Origin: Herbaspirillum robiniae
Lineage (GTDB): Bacteria; Pseudomonadota; Gammaproteobacteria; Burkholderiales; Burkholderiaceae_D
Direction: 5' to 3'
Assembly: GCF_002213415.1 (NCBI RefSeq)
Contig: NZ_NJGU01000013.1
Location: 1-64,000, forward strand
DNA length: 64,000 nt
In this document: piece after piece, positions 28,060-38,701 of the stretch
Layout: each line of letters opens with the position of its first letter
Numbering within the stretch: the first letter of the stretch is position 1
Made by a program: the position numbers and the translations under genes
The notes under the pieces: model-generated
The model's database searches: none
Told to the model about the DNA's origin: nothing
The model's input: the letters and a program-made list of their open reading frames with translations, nothing else

Positions 28060-28389
28060 GAACCAAATCCCACAGGATTCAGGAGACGTGGAAAGGATTC
28101 TAGCGAGGGCCCGCGCGCTGCGCGATCAGGCGATTCCTGATGGCGGCCCGGTACGGCTTCGCGGCGCGGCCGACGCCTGCATCGGCGGCCGGCTTGCGCG
28201 GGCGCGATCCAAATGGCACAACGGGCGCGCCAATTCGGAAAAACCGCCGGATGTTCCGGTAGACTTAGGCCTCAGCGAAATTACGCAGATTTTTTCCTTT
28301 TTGATCAACACCAGAACAAGAACAACCCGCTCGTCGCCGAGGCGACGTTATTGGAATCACATTTTCGATTCCGGAACAGGATCCACACC

Positions 28390-30402
28390 TTGAATAGCCC
28401 CGCCCCAGAAGAAGTGCTCGTGCCGGTGCCGGCCCCGGCCGCGCTTGGCCATCTGATCCGGGCCGACCAGCTGACCGCCGTACGGCAGACCGTGCTGTTG
28501 TCCATCCCGGTCAATGCGGCACTGGGGATCATCTCCACCCTCGTTGCCTGGAGCGCCGGCAAGCTCGCCATCGCGCTGGTCTGGCTGGCCTGCTCGGGCG
28601 TCATCAACCTGCTGCGCATCCTGGCCTGCCGCATCCCGGTGGCGCGCATCGCCGCCTTGCCCGTGGTGGCCCGCCTGCTGGGCGGCCCGCGACACAACGA
28701 GGTGGACGTCAACCTGCGCGTGCACTGGATCCTGGCGCTGCTGTCGGGGATCGTATGGGCCGGCGTGCCGGCCCTGTGCGAGGGCTACACCACGCCCGAG
28801 ACGCTGTTCTACCTGACCTGCGTATGCGGCATCACCGCCGGCGCCGTCACCCACGGCTTCGCCTACGCCCGCATTCCGATCTGCTTCATCACCCCGCCGC
28901 TGCTGTCCATCATCGCCTGCCTGGCCTACCAGGGCGACACCACGCGCCTGGCCCTGTCGCTGGCGGTGCTGCTGTACCTGGCCGCGCTGATCCGCGGATC
29001 GCGCGTGAGCGAAAAGCTGGTCTCCGACAGCAGCGCCTCCAAGAACCGCGCCAATGCGGCGACGCAGGCGCTCAAAGTCGCCCACGAAGACCTGGCCAGC
29101 TTCGCCGAGAAGATGCAGTACCAGGCCGAGCACGACCTGCTGACCGGCCTGCTGAGCCGCGCCGGCTTCATGCACAAGGCCCTGGCGCTGACCACGCGGC
29201 GCGAGCATCCGCTGTGCATGATGTTCCTCGACCTGGACGGCTTCAAGGTCATCAACGACGCCTACGGCCACGACGCCGGCGACCAGGTGCTCATCGAAGT
29301 GGCGCAGCGGCTGCACGACTGCGTGGCCGGCAAGTCCATCCTGGCGCGCCTGGGCGGCGACGAGTTCGTGATCGTCTACGCCGCCGCGCCCGACGCCGAG
29401 CTTCCCGACGCGCTGGCCTCGCGGCTGATCGAGGCGATCGCCAGGCCCTACTCGCGCATGGCCCATCGCCACATCGGGCTGAGCATCGGCATCTACCTCT
29501 CCGGCGAGGATGACATCAATGAAATGCTGGTCTGCTCGGATGCCGCGCTGTATGAGGCCAAGCGGCGCGGGCGCAACCAGTTCCGCTTCTTCAACGAGAA
29601 GCTCAACGCCCACCTGCAGATGAAGCGCGACGTCGAGCGCGACCTGGCGCCGGCGCTGAAGAACCGCGAACTGCAGGTCTGGTTCCAGCCCATCATCCGG
29701 CGCAACGGCAGCTCGCCCGACGGCTTCGAGGCGCTGCTGCGCTGGCATCACAAGAATCATGGCTGGATCGCGCCGCCCGACCTGATCGAGATCGCCGCGC
29801 TGGCCGGACAGTCCGAGGAGCTGCTGCACTTCATCGTCGGCGAAGTGGTGGAGATGATCCGCTTCCTGCACGCCGCCGGCCGCACCGAGCTGCGGGTGGC
29901 GATGAACATCTCGCCGCGCGAACTGGAGCGCATCCTGATCGACGACCTGGTGGCGCTCAGGCTGAAGGAGTTCGGCCTGCCGGCCGAGATGCTGGAAATC
30001 GAGATCACCGAAGAAACCGCCATCGACCTGCAGGCGGCCCGACAAACCCTGTCGGCGCTGTCCGGGCTGGGCGTGAGCCTGGCCATCGACGACTTCGGCG
30101 TGGGGTATTCTTCGCTGGGCTTCCTGCGCCAGATGCGGGTCTCGCGCGTGAAGATCGACCGCAGCTTCGTCACTGACCTCAGCAACAGCGCCGAGAACCA
30201 GGCGCTGGTGCAGGCGGTGCTGCAACTGTCGGAGTCGTTCAACTTCCAGGTGGTGGCCGAGGGCGTGGAGAGCATCGACGACCTGCGCATGCTGCAGGAC
30301 ATGAACTGCCCGGCCATGCAGGGCTACTATTTCTCGCCGCCGATGCCGGCCGAAAAGGCCCGCGAATGGCTGCGCGACCCGGCGCTCGCGCTCTCGCCCT
30401 GA
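28390..30402 (+). CDS. Membrane GGDEF-EAL cyclic-di-GMP signalling protein
   Basis: About 670 residues from TTG 28390, which has AGGA eight bases upstream; an upstream frame to 28213 looks non-coding. The N-terminal part (about 30-210) has several membrane helices. Then come GGDEF (LFLDLDGFKVINDAYGHDAGDQVL and intact LGGDEFVIVY) and EAL (GFEALLRWHHKNHGW, MNISPRELE, IEITEE, AIDDFGVGYSSLGFL, VKIDRSFV, VVAEGVE, MQGYYFSPPMP). Both catalytic sites look intact, so it may act as cyclase, phosphodiesterase or both. The RxxD inhibitory site five residues before GGDEF is absent, so product inhibition is not expected. Confidence 0.92.
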   Translation: MNSPAPEEVLVPVPAPAALGHLIRADQLTAVRQTVLLSIPVNAALGIISTLVAWSAGKLAIALVWLACSGVINLLRILACRIPVARIAALPVVARLLGGPRHNEVDVNLRVHWILALLSGIVWAGVPALCEGYTTPETLFYLTCVCGITAGAVTHGFAYARIPICFITPPLLSIIACLAYQGDTTRLALSLAVLLYLAALIRGSRVSEKLVSDSSASKNRANAATQALKVAHEDLASFAEKMQYQAEHDLLTGLLSRAGFMHKALALTTRREHPLCMMFLDLDGFKVINDAYGHDAGDQVLIEVAQRLHDCVAGKSILARLGGDEFVIVYAAAPDAELPDALASRLIEAIARPYSRMAHRHIGLSIGIYLSGEDDINEMLVCSDAALYEAKRRGRNQFRFFNEKLNAHLQMKRDVERDLAPALKNRELQVWFQPIIRRNGSSPDGFEALLRWHHKNHGWIAPPDLIEIAALAGQSEELLHFIVGEVVEMIRFLHAAGRTELRVAMNISPRELERILIDDLVALRLKEFGLPAEMLEIEITEETAIDLQAARQTLSALSGLGVSLAIDDFGVGYSSLGFLRQMRVSRVKIDRSFVTDLSNSAENQALVQAVLQLSESFNFQVVAEGVESIDDLRMLQDMNCPAMQGYYFSPPMPAEKAREWLRDPALALSP

Positions 30403-30409
30403 GGCGAGA

Positions 30410-31288
30410 TCAGGCGGCCAGGAACGGCAACACGCGCTCCAGCAGCGCCTGCGGCGCTTCTTCCGGAATGTAGTGGCCGCAGGGCAGCGCCTCACCGGTG
30501 ACCTGGGGTGCATAGGCCTGCCACTCGGCGAGGGGATCGAAGCATTTCTCGATCACGCCGTCCCGGCCCCACAAGGCCAGGAACGGACAGGCGATCTTCT
30601 CGCCCGCCGCCAGCGAGGTCCGGTCGTGCTCCAGGTCGATCGTGATGCCGGCGCGGTAGTCCTCGCAGATGCCGTGCGCGGTGCCGGGGAGGGACAGGCA
30701 GCGCAGATACTCGGCGTAAGCCTGCGGCGTGAACGGCGCCAGTCCGGCGCTGCGCGCGCCGATGGTCTGCTTCAGGTAGAGGTCGGGGTCACAGCGGATC
30801 AGCGTTTCGGGGAACGGCGCCGGCCGCACCAGCATGAACCAGTGCCAGTACGCCTTGGCAAAATCCAGCGAGGTCTTCTCATACATCGCCAGCGTCGGCG
30901 CGACGTCCAGCGTCACCAGCCTGCGCACGGCCGCCGGATGATCGAGCGCCATGCGCGCGGCCACGCGGCCGCCGCGGTCATGGCCGATCACGGCGAACTC
31001 GGGATGCCCCAGGGCGCGCATCAGCCCGATCTGGTCGAGCGCCATGCGGCGCTTCGAATAGTTGGCATGACCGGCGTCGCCCTCGGGCTTGTCGCTGTCG
31101 CCGTAGCCGCGCAGGTCGGACGCGACCACGGTGAAATGCCGGGCCAGTTGCGGCAGCACCTTGTGCCAGATCATCAGGGTCTGCGGATGGCCGTGCAGCA
31201 GCAGCAGCGCCGGCCCCTGCCCGCCCTTGACGGCCCGGATCCGGATGCCGTCGACTGTCGACGATACGTCGTTGAAACCTTCAAGCAT
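30410..31288 (-). CDS. Haloacetate/fluoroacetate dehalogenase-like alpha/beta hydrolase
   Basis: 292 residues from ATG 31288 (GGGAGG seven bases upstream). Motifs: HGHPQTLMIWHKVLPQLA, SDLRGYGDSDKP, the nucleophile elbow VIGHDRGGRVAARMALDHP with Asp nucleophile, AYWHWFMLVRPAPFPETLI and the C-terminal CGHYIPEEAP histidine. This combination, with HDRGGR and the WHWF cap segment, is that of the fluoroacetate dehalogenase family; members may also be epoxide hydrolases. The LysR gene at 31403 is divergent, 114 bp away, and is its likely regulator. Confidence 0.9.
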   Translation of the reverse strand: MLEGFNDVSSTVDGIRIRAVKGGQGPALLLLHGHPQTLMIWHKVLPQLARHFTVVASDLRGYGDSDKPEGDAGHANYSKRRMALDQIGLMRALGHPEFAVIGHDRGGRVAARMALDHPAAVRRLVTLDVAPTLAMYEKTSLDFAKAYWHWFMLVRPAPFPETLIRCDPDLYLKQTIGARSAGLAPFTPQAYAEYLRCLSLPGTAHGICEDYRAGITIDLEHDRTSLAAGEKIACPFLALWGRDGVIEKCFDPLAEWQAYAPQVTGEALPCGHYIPEEAPQALLERVLPFLAA

Positions 31289-31402
31289 GATTGCCTCCCT
31301 ATCTCGGATCGAGTCTAATTCATCACCAACTCGATTTGGTTTCCACAAAAGCAATCTGGAATTAACTTCCAGGAACCAATCCTCCAGGGAGGGAGATGAG
31401 GC

Positions 31403-32299
31403 ATGGACGGCTTTTCCGATCTCAACATGTTCGCGCTGGTGGCGCGCCATGGCAGCCTGGCCGCCGCGGCGCGCGAGCTGGGCGTGACGCCGCCGGCGGT
31501 CAGCAAGCGGCTGGCGCAGGTGGAGCGCCGCCTCGGGGTGCGCCTGGTCAACCGCACCACGCGCCGCCTCAGCCTGACGCCGGAAGGCGAGCTTTACCTC
31601 TCCAGCGGCACGCGCCTGCTGGATGAGCTGGCGACGCTGGAACAGCTGGTCACCCGCAGCCGCGAGGAGCCGGCCGGCCTGCTGCGGGTCAACGCCTCGT
31701 TCGGTTTCGGCCGCACCCATGTCGGGCCGGCGGTGGCCGACTTCCAGGAGCGCTACCCGGCCATGCGCATCCAGCTCCAGCTCACCGACCGGCCGGCCAG
31801 CCTGCAGGAGGACGGCTTCGACGTCGGCATCCGCTTCGGCCCGGCGCCGGACGCACGCCTGAACGCGCGACTGCTGAGGACCAACCGCCGCATCGTCTGC
31901 GCCTCGCCCGCCTACATCGCCCGGCACGGCAAACCGTCGACGCCGGCGGAGCTGGCCCGGCACGCCTGCCTGGTGCTGCGCGAGAACGAGGCCGCATACG
32001 GCGCCTGGCATTTCACGCGCCGCAAGCGCGCCGAGACGATCAAGGTGGACGGCGCATTGGCCAGCAACGACGGCGGCGTGGTGCTGCAGTGGGCGCTCAG
32101 GGGGCGCGGCATCGCGGTGCGCTCCGAATGGGAGATCGAAACCCACCTGGCGCGCGGCGAACTGGTCCCGCTGCTGGAGGACTGGTCGCTGCCCAATGCG
32201 GACATCCACGCCCTCTATCTGGAAAGAAACCAGCTGTCGATGAAGCTGCGCAGCTTCATCGACTTCCTCGGCGAATCCCTGAAAAAGACGGTACGCTAG
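31403..32299 (+). CDS. LysR-family transcriptional regulator
   Basis: 298 residues: N-terminal HTH (ARHGSLAAAARELGVTPPAVSKRLAQVERRLGVRLVNRTTRRLSLT) and CrgA-like effector domain (FGFGRTHVGPAVADF, FDVGIRFG, SNDGGVVLQWALRGRGIA). GGGAGATGAGGC precedes the ATG. It is divergent from the dehalogenase-like gene. It is clearly related to the LysR protein at 59066 (same NRTTR, FGRT and ASNDG segments), so the two are paralogues. Confidence 0.92.
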   Translation: MDGFSDLNMFALVARHGSLAAAARELGVTPPAVSKRLAQVERRLGVRLVNRTTRRLSLTPEGELYLSSGTRLLDELATLEQLVTRSREEPAGLLRVNASFGFGRTHVGPAVADFQERYPAMRIQLQLTDRPASLQEDGFDVGIRFGPAPDARLNARLLRTNRRIVCASPAYIARHGKPSTPAELARHACLVLRENEAAYGAWHFTRRKRAETIKVDGALASNDGGVVLQWALRGRGIAVRSEWEIETHLARGELVPLLEDWSLPNADIHALYLERNQLSMKLRSFIDFLGESLKKTVR

Positions 32300-32405
32300 G
32301 CGCGCGGCAGCCTTGGGCCGCGTTCTTCCGGCCTGTGCTGCCTGCCGCTGCGCGCAGCGGGATGCGGCAAGGTGAAACTCCTTCAACAATAAAAAACATG
32401 ACGCC

Positions 32406-33452
32406 ATGACATTGCAACCATTCCGGGCAACCCGACGCCTCGCTTCGCCTCTCCTTCCGGTACGCTCCACGCTTGGAGTTCTGCGCACCGCATGGCGCGT
32501 GGCAGGCATCTGCGCGATCGCCGCCTTGTGCCTGCCGCCGTCCGCGTCGGCGATGGAGCTGGCCAGGTACGACAACACCATCATCCTCTCCGGCCCGGTC
32601 AACGGCTCCGAATGGGCCATGGTCAAGGACGCCTTCGCCGCCAACCCGCATATCGACCTGGTCATCCTGCGCAACTCGCACGGGGGCGAGGCCGGAACCG
32701 GATATGAAATCGGCGAGTTCTTCCGCCAGCGCGGCGTGACCACGGCCGTCTCGGGCTACTGCGTCTCCTCCTGTTCGCGCATGTTCCTGGGCGGGAAGAA
32801 CCGGCTGTTCACCGACGACTATCCGCTGGACCAGACCCGGGTCGGCTTTCACGGCCACTATGACGCCCAGGGCAACCTGAACGGCGCCTCGGTGATCCGC
32901 GACGGCCTGTACGAATGGATCATCCGCTACTCCGACGGCAAGGCCGATCCCGAGCTGGTCAAGCGCTGGATCGCCATCAGGAAGAACAAGGGCGCGGCCA
33001 ATTTCTTCCATCCCGACCTGGCGGCCACGCTGGGCAACAGCGTCTTCTTCTGCGACGGCATGCAGCGCCAGAAGATCACCAGTTGCGAAGCGATCCCCAC
33101 CGATGCGCTGCAGCGCGGCGTGATCACCGACAAGCGCCGCATCTCCAGCCCCGACCAGGCATCCCTGCCCTCGCGGGCGCGCGCGAACGCGTTCCCGCCC
33201 AGCGGCTACGCCGACATCGATGAACTGGACAAGCTGCCGCTGGACGCCCGGCCGGGCGTGGAGCAATACCAGCGCTACCTGGCCGCGCCGACGCCCAAGG
33301 CGTTCGCGGTCGCACCGACGCGGCGCCACTGGGGCTGGAATTCGGGATCGAAGGAAGACGTCAACGCGCAAGCCCTGAAGCGCTGCGAAGAGCGCGCCGG
33401 CCAGGCCTGCGTGCTCTACAGCGTGGACGACAACGTGGTCTACCAGCAATAG
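32406..33452 (+). CDS. Exported ClpP/crotonase-like protein of unknown function
   Basis: 348 residues. A hydrophobic stretch at about 28-48 (GICAIAALCLPPSASA) is a signal peptide, possibly with a later start. The mature region reads YDNTIILSGPVNGSEWAMVKDAF, VILRNSHGGEAGTGYEIGEFF, TTAVSGYCVSSCSRMFLGGKNR, VGFHGH. This resembles the ClpP-class periplasmic serine peptidase fold, where the SSC/S region holds the nucleophile and FHGH the His. The last 50 residues (KRCEERAGQACVLYSVDDNVV) form a small Cys-containing domain seen in other secreted proteins. Its stop is one base from the convergent molybdopterin gene stop. Proteolytic activity is inferred only. Confidence 0.75.
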   Translation: MTLQPFRATRRLASPLLPVRSTLGVLRTAWRVAGICAIAALCLPPSASAMELARYDNTIILSGPVNGSEWAMVKDAFAANPHIDLVILRNSHGGEAGTGYEIGEFFRQRGVTTAVSGYCVSSCSRMFLGGKNRLFTDDYPLDQTRVGFHGHYDAQGNLNGASVIRDGLYEWIIRYSDGKADPELVKRWIAIRKNKGAANFFHPDLAATLGNSVFFCDGMQRQKITSCEAIPTDALQRGVITDKRRISSPDQASLPSRARANAFPPSGYADIDELDKLPLDARPGVEQYQRYLAAPTPKAFAVAPTRRHWGWNSGSKEDVNAQALKRCEERAGQACVLYSVDDNVVYQQ

Positions 33453-33453
33453 C

Positions 33454-34227
33454 TCAGATGCCGCTGAACCAGTTGTAGCCCTGGTCCTCCCAGTAACCGC
33501 CGGGGTTCTGGTTGCTCACGTAGATGGCCACGACATGCTTGGGGTTCTTGAACCCGAGCTTGGTCGGCACGCGCACCTTGAGCGGATAGCCGTAGGAGGT
33601 CGGCAGCGGCTCCTTGCCGAAGTCGAGGGCCAGGATGGTCTGCGGATGCAGCGCGCTGGGCATGTCCAGGCTGGAGTAGTAACGGTCGGCGCATTTAAAG
33701 CCCACGTACTTGGCCGACAGGTCGGCGCCGACGGCCTGCAGGAAGCGCTTCAACGGCACGCCCGACCACTGGCCGATGGCGCTCCAGCCTTCGATGCAGA
33801 TGTGGCGGGTGATCTGCCCCTGCTGCGGCAGCGCGCGCAGGCGCTCCAGCGTCCACGGCCGCTTGTCGCCGACCAGGCCGGAGACCTCCAGCTGCCAGTC
33901 GGCGCCGTCGATGTCGGGCGCGTTGAACTCGTCGTAGAAGGCATTGAAGGGGAAGGGATGGGTGATCTGGCTCGCCGCGTAGGTCGGCGCCAGCTTGTCG
34001 CCGCGAAACAGCAGCGCCTGGACCCGGTCATTCCAGCGCGACATGGCCCACAGGGCCTTGTCGACGCTGTCGTTGTCCTGCAGGTCGCAGCCCGCCAGCA
34101 TGGACAGCGCGCCCAGCGACAATGCCGAGCGCAGCACCAGCCGGCGCTCGACCTTCACCAGCGCCGTGCGGTGATCGGCCAGCCGGATCTTCTCCGGCGC
34201 GCGGGAAATATCGTCCTTGTCGCTCAT
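33454..34227 (-). CDS. Periplasmic molybdopterin-dependent oxidoreductase (sulfite oxidase/YedY fold)
   Basis: 257 residues. The N-terminal RRLVLRSALSLGALSMLAGCD has a twin-arginine-like start and a possible lipobox. The catalytic core holds the molybdenum cysteine in RHICIEGWSAIGQWSGVPLKRFL, then YVGFKCADRYYSSLDM, SYGYPLKVRVPTKLGFKN and the end NPGGYWEDQGYNWFSGI, characteristic of small bacterial sulfite-oxidase-fold enzymes. Its ATG overlaps the stop of the cytochrome b561 gene by four bases, so the two form an electron-transfer pair. The substrate is unknown. Confidence 0.9.
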   Translation of the reverse strand: MSDKDDISRAPEKIRLADHRTALVKVERRLVLRSALSLGALSMLAGCDLQDNDSVDKALWAMSRWNDRVQALLFRGDKLAPTYAASQITHPFPFNAFYDEFNAPDIDGADWQLEVSGLVGDKRPWTLERLRALPQQGQITRHICIEGWSAIGQWSGVPLKRFLQAVGADLSAKYVGFKCADRYYSSLDMPSALHPQTILALDFGKEPLPTSYGYPLKVRVPTKLGFKNPKHVVAIYVSNQNPGGYWEDQGYNWFSGI

Positions 34228-34838
34228 GATGCGCCCTCCTCGGCCCGGCCTCGCCCGGTCACCATGGGCAACAGGGTGCTGGGCACGATGGCCACCAAGG
34301 CCAGGTGCACGAGGACGAAGCCGGCGATGCCGGCCATCGCGGCGAAATGCACCTTGCGCGCGAAGTCGAAGCCGCCGAACAGGTCGACCAGCCAGTCCAG
34401 CTGCACCGGTTTCCAGATCGACAGCCCTGACAACACCACCAGCACGCCCAGCAGCATCACCGCCCAGTACAGCAGCTTCTGCACCGCGTTGTAGATCCCC
34501 GGCCGGTGCGCGAGACGAAAGCGCAGCGCCTGCGCCGCGTCGCTCACCACGTCACGCGCGCGCAGCGGCAACAGGTGCCGGCGGAAATGACCGCTGGCGG
34601 CGCCATAGGCGAGATAGAACAGGCCGTTGGCCACCAGCAACCACATCGCCGCGAAGTGCCAGGCGATGGATCCGCCCAGCCATCCGCCCAGGGTCATCCA
34701 GGCCGGAAACCTGAACCCGAAGATCGGCGACGCGTTGTAGATGCCCCAGCCGCTGGTGAGCATGCAGGCGATGGCAAAGGCATTGAGCCAGTGCGCCACG
34801 CGAACCGCCAGCGGATGGAGCAGGATCTTGCGGGGCAT
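34224..34838 (-). CDS. Cytochrome b561-domain membrane protein
   Basis: 204 residues with four main membrane helices and histidines suited to haem b binding: HPLAVRVAHWLNAFAIACM near the N terminus, IAWHFAAMWLLV, and VHFAAMAGIAGFVLVHLALV near the C terminus. This is the prokaryotic b561/Ni-hydrogenase b-type cytochrome fold. It passes electrons between the quinone pool and the periplasmic molybdoenzyme encoded by the overlapping downstream gene. It lies 12 bp after the DUF5666-like gene. Confidence 0.9.
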   Translation of the reverse strand: MPRKILLHPLAVRVAHWLNAFAIACMLTSGWGIYNASPIFGFRFPAWMTLGGWLGGSIAWHFAAMWLLVANGLFYLAYGAASGHFRRHLLPLRARDVVSDAAQALRFRLAHRPGIYNAVQKLLYWAVMLLGVLVVLSGLSIWKPVQLDWLVDLFGGFDFARKVHFAAMAGIAGFVLVHLALVAIVPSTLLPMVTGRGRAEEGAS

Positions 34839-34850
34839 CGTCTACCCTTC

Positions 34851-35477
34851 TTACATCGGCGGCGTGACGCCGTTCTTGCCCACGCTGACCGATGCCGCGG
34901 TCAGGCTGCCGTCGGCGTTCTTGCGGGCGCGCACAACCACCTTGGCGCCGGCCACCAGCATGGAGCGCTCGCCGGCTTCGATGTTGACGATGGGCACATC
35001 CTCGGGCACCACGATCTTCTTCTCACCGCCTTTGTACTTCAGCGTGAGTGTGCGGCCGCTGCTGGCCACCACGTCGCCCACGGTGCCGTTGGTCATGGTG
35101 CTGTTGGGCGCCAGGTCGAACGGGCGATGACCGTCGCCGGTGCCGGCCATGGCCGGCGGGAAGACGTGCACCTCGAGCGCCTTCTGGGAACCGTCCGGCT
35201 GCGGAATGCCGGCGGCGCCGATATAGCTGCCCGGCTTGATGTCATTGATGTTGGCCAGCGAGATCGCCGCCACCCGGGTGTCCTTGTCGAGCGCGACGGT
35301 CTGCTCGCCGCCGCGGTTGCTCTTGACGACCAGTTTGTCGCCGCCCACCGAGACGATGGCGCCGCGGATGCCGGTCATGGCAGGCGCCTGCGCCATGGCG
35401 GCGGATGCGGCCAGGCCGCCGGCGACGAGCGCCGACATCATGACGCCATGGAAGAGTTTGCGAATGGATGTGCTCAT
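34851..35477 (-). CDS. Secreted DUF5666-like protein, first gene of redox operon
   Basis: 208 residues. A signal peptide (to AAMA-QAP near residue 29) is followed by two repeated OB-like beta units: GIRGAIVSVGGDKLVVKSNRGGEQTVALDKDT and GTVGDVVASSGRTLTLKYKGGEKKIVVPEDV, each with the DUF5666 pattern. The role is unknown; such proteins often sit with b561/molybdoenzyme genes. No strong ribosome site is seen before ATG 35477. A TGACA-rich inverted repeat lies 62 bases upstream. Confidence 0.8.
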   Translation of the reverse strand: MSTSIRKLFHGVMMSALVAGGLAASAAMAQAPAMTGIRGAIVSVGGDKLVVKSNRGGEQTVALDKDTRVAAISLANINDIKPGSYIGAAGIPQPDGSQKALEVHVFPPAMAGTGDGHRPFDLAPNSTMTNGTVGDVVASSGRTLTLKYKGGEKKIVVPEDVPIVNIEAGERSMLVAGAKVVVRARKNADGSLTAASVSVGKNGVTPPM

Positions 35478-35538
35478 GGGAGGGGGACCGCGTGAGTTGA
35501 GGATCGTCCATCCTAGAGAGCCAAAGGAGTCATTCGGG

Positions 35539-35563
35539 TGACATTTTCATGACAAAAATGTCA
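35539..35563. promoter_or_regulatory. TGACA inverted repeat upstream of redox operon
   Basis: TGACATTTT (35539-35547) and AAAATGTCA (35555-35563) form perfect 9-bp arms around CATGACA, which contains a third TGACA. The position, 62-86 bases before the DUF5666-like start, fits an operator for the three-gene redox operon. Confidence 0.5.
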
Positions 35564-35762
35564 TCCGGTGAAAAAACCGAGCCGTTGGCTGAAGCGAATG
35601 GCGCGGGCGGCGGTCAATGTCGATGCGGCAAACGAGAGGAGCAATAATGAGAGAAGCAATAAAAGGACAACGCCCACATGAAGCGGGCGATTGCATTCAG
35701 TAACAGGGAATGTCCAGCCATCTGCGCGAGCGAACGGAGGCTGCCGCCCGCGCCCTGCGACC

Positions 35763-37601
<1,839 letters not shown>

Positions 37602-38042
37602 TTGAACCTTTCGCACCGCATCGCGGGCTTGCTGATATGGCATGAGGTCTGAGCCTGATGACGTTTCTCATCAAACTGCACCGGCGGCCGGCCAGCGACG
37701 CCTGGTGCAGGCTTCCGCCACGAAAGCCCCGATCCGGCTGATTATGCCATCTCCGCCCGGCGGCATGTACGCCGGATGGCTTGCATGCGCGCCGGTGGGC
37801 TGCGATGTGGCGGATATGCAGGTTCAGGCGGTCCGCTCCTTGCCCGGAGAAAGCGACATGCCATTCTGACAACCATTCTTGACGCGGTACTTTTCCATTT
37901 AAAATCGATTGGCGACGGGCCATGACAGCGACAATTAATCGATTTCAATTGCAGACAGCAATTTTTCGCAGCCTACGAATTCAACGTTTGCCACCTGGAA
38001 CTTCGTTATCGGCAGAAAAAAACAATACACATAGGTTCGTAT
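37602..38042. other. Composition break between core-like DNA and the small-gene array
   Basis: 441 bases without a convincing gene. Up to about 37870 the DNA is GC-rich like the region to the left; from about 37880 it is clearly AT-rich like the array to the right. A degenerate copy of the array repeat may lie at 37999-38025 (TTCGTTATCGGCAGAA). No tRNA or integrase gene marks the junction. Confidence 0.6.
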
Positions 38043-38636
38043 ATGGCAACAGACTTTCTCGTCTTCTGGATAACACACCCTTTGGGCATCGCGATTTTCT
38101 TTATTGCCATGCCCTTAATCTGCTGGCGTTTAGTTCGAAGTGAAAAAAATCTATCTCGACGAATCAGACCGTATGTCTTGGCCTTTACATCGAGCATCGT
38201 CGGATTAATCATCCTTTGTTTTCTTACATCGTTAATGGACTTCGGTAGTCGTGCTACTGGCCCCGTGAACGAACTTGGCCGTTGGGCGACGATACTAGGC
38301 TGGACGATTCATCTCAGCATCTTGCTTAGTGTGTTCGTATTGCCGCTGATCGGTTTGATAGCAGTACCTGTTGCGGCACTACTTCTGCGGTTTCAGCGCT
38401 TTGAGATGAGAAACATCGTTGGCGTGCTGGTGTTTTTCTGGGCGATTCTGACTTTTGCAGTTTGGTCCTTCCCAGACAATAGCTGGGCAGAGTCGCATCG
38501 TTTCGGCTCATTCGTCTCTTATGGTCAGGCGATTGCATGTGGAGTGGCATTTATCGCCGTACCGTTCTTCTTTACACTCTATTTCATGAAGAGCAGAAAC
38601 TTCTTGACTACAGATAGTTCGCTAGGAAACAAGTAG
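38043..38636 (+). CDS. Membrane protein of unknown function, first gene of the array
   Basis: 197 residues with five predicted membrane segments (FLVFWITHPLGIAIFFIAMPLICW, YVLAFTSSIVGLIILCFLTSLM, LGWTIHLSILLSVFVLPLIGLIAV, NIVGVLVFFWAILTFAVWSF, AIACGVAFIAVPFFFTLYFM). No family is recognised. Codon use is AT-richer than in genes left of 37.8 kb. Its stop touches the first good copy of the hairpin repeat (38636-38662). Confidence 0.7.
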   Translation: MATDFLVFWITHPLGIAIFFIAMPLICWRLVRSEKNLSRRIRPYVLAFTSSIVGLIILCFLTSLMDFGSRATGPVNELGRWATILGWTIHLSILLSVFVLPLIGLIAVPVAALLLRFQRFEMRNIVGVLVFFWAILTFAVWSFPDNSWAESHRFGSFVSYGQAIACGVAFIAVPFFFTLYFMKSRNFLTTDSSLGNK

Positions 38637-38662
38637 TTTGCTTCCGGCCTGGAGCTGACGTT
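38636..38662 (+). repeat. Array hairpin repeat, copy 1
   Basis: TTGCTTCCGGCCTGGAGCTGACG, directly after the 38043 gene stop. It departs from consensus at several stem positions. Confidence 0.6.
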
Positions 38663-38701
38663 CATCAAGGACATGAGGCAGTACGTCTCCGAGAGAAAAA
38701 C

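Larger units (their letters stand above)
27838..28389. other. 552-bp divergent gap between permease and GGDEF-EAL gene
   Basis: No convincing protein gene. It contains two AGGAG-like ribosome sites close to the permease start, the inverted repeat at 27952-27979, and a minus-strand intrinsic terminator at 28036-28059 that ends no known gene. Bases 28065-28250 are GC-rich with several small hairpins on the minus strand (for example ATCAGG/CCTGAT near 28124-28140, AATCC/GGATT near 28066-28079). Confidence 0.55.

Noticed and set aside
27838-28060. Purine riboswitch in the permease leader
   Set aside because: Hairpins and a terminator exist, but I could not match the conserved core of a purine or xanthine aptamer; kept only as an attenuator/sRNA hypothesis.
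28126-28311. A 61-residue minus-strand gene ending at the orphan terminator
   Set aside because: No ribosome site and unconvincing composition; an RNA gene or leader is more likely.
30410-32743. A 777-residue minus-strand protein including the dehalogenase
   Set aside because: The extra N-terminal part is antisense to the LysR gene at 31403 and is not protein-like; the real start is ATG 31288 with a good ribosome site.
37642-37869. Possible remnant of a tripartite-transporter binding protein (APIRLIMPSPPGG resembles the family's N-terminal motif)
   Set aside because: Only a dozen residues match, no signal peptide precedes and nothing of the family follows; a chance match cannot be excluded.
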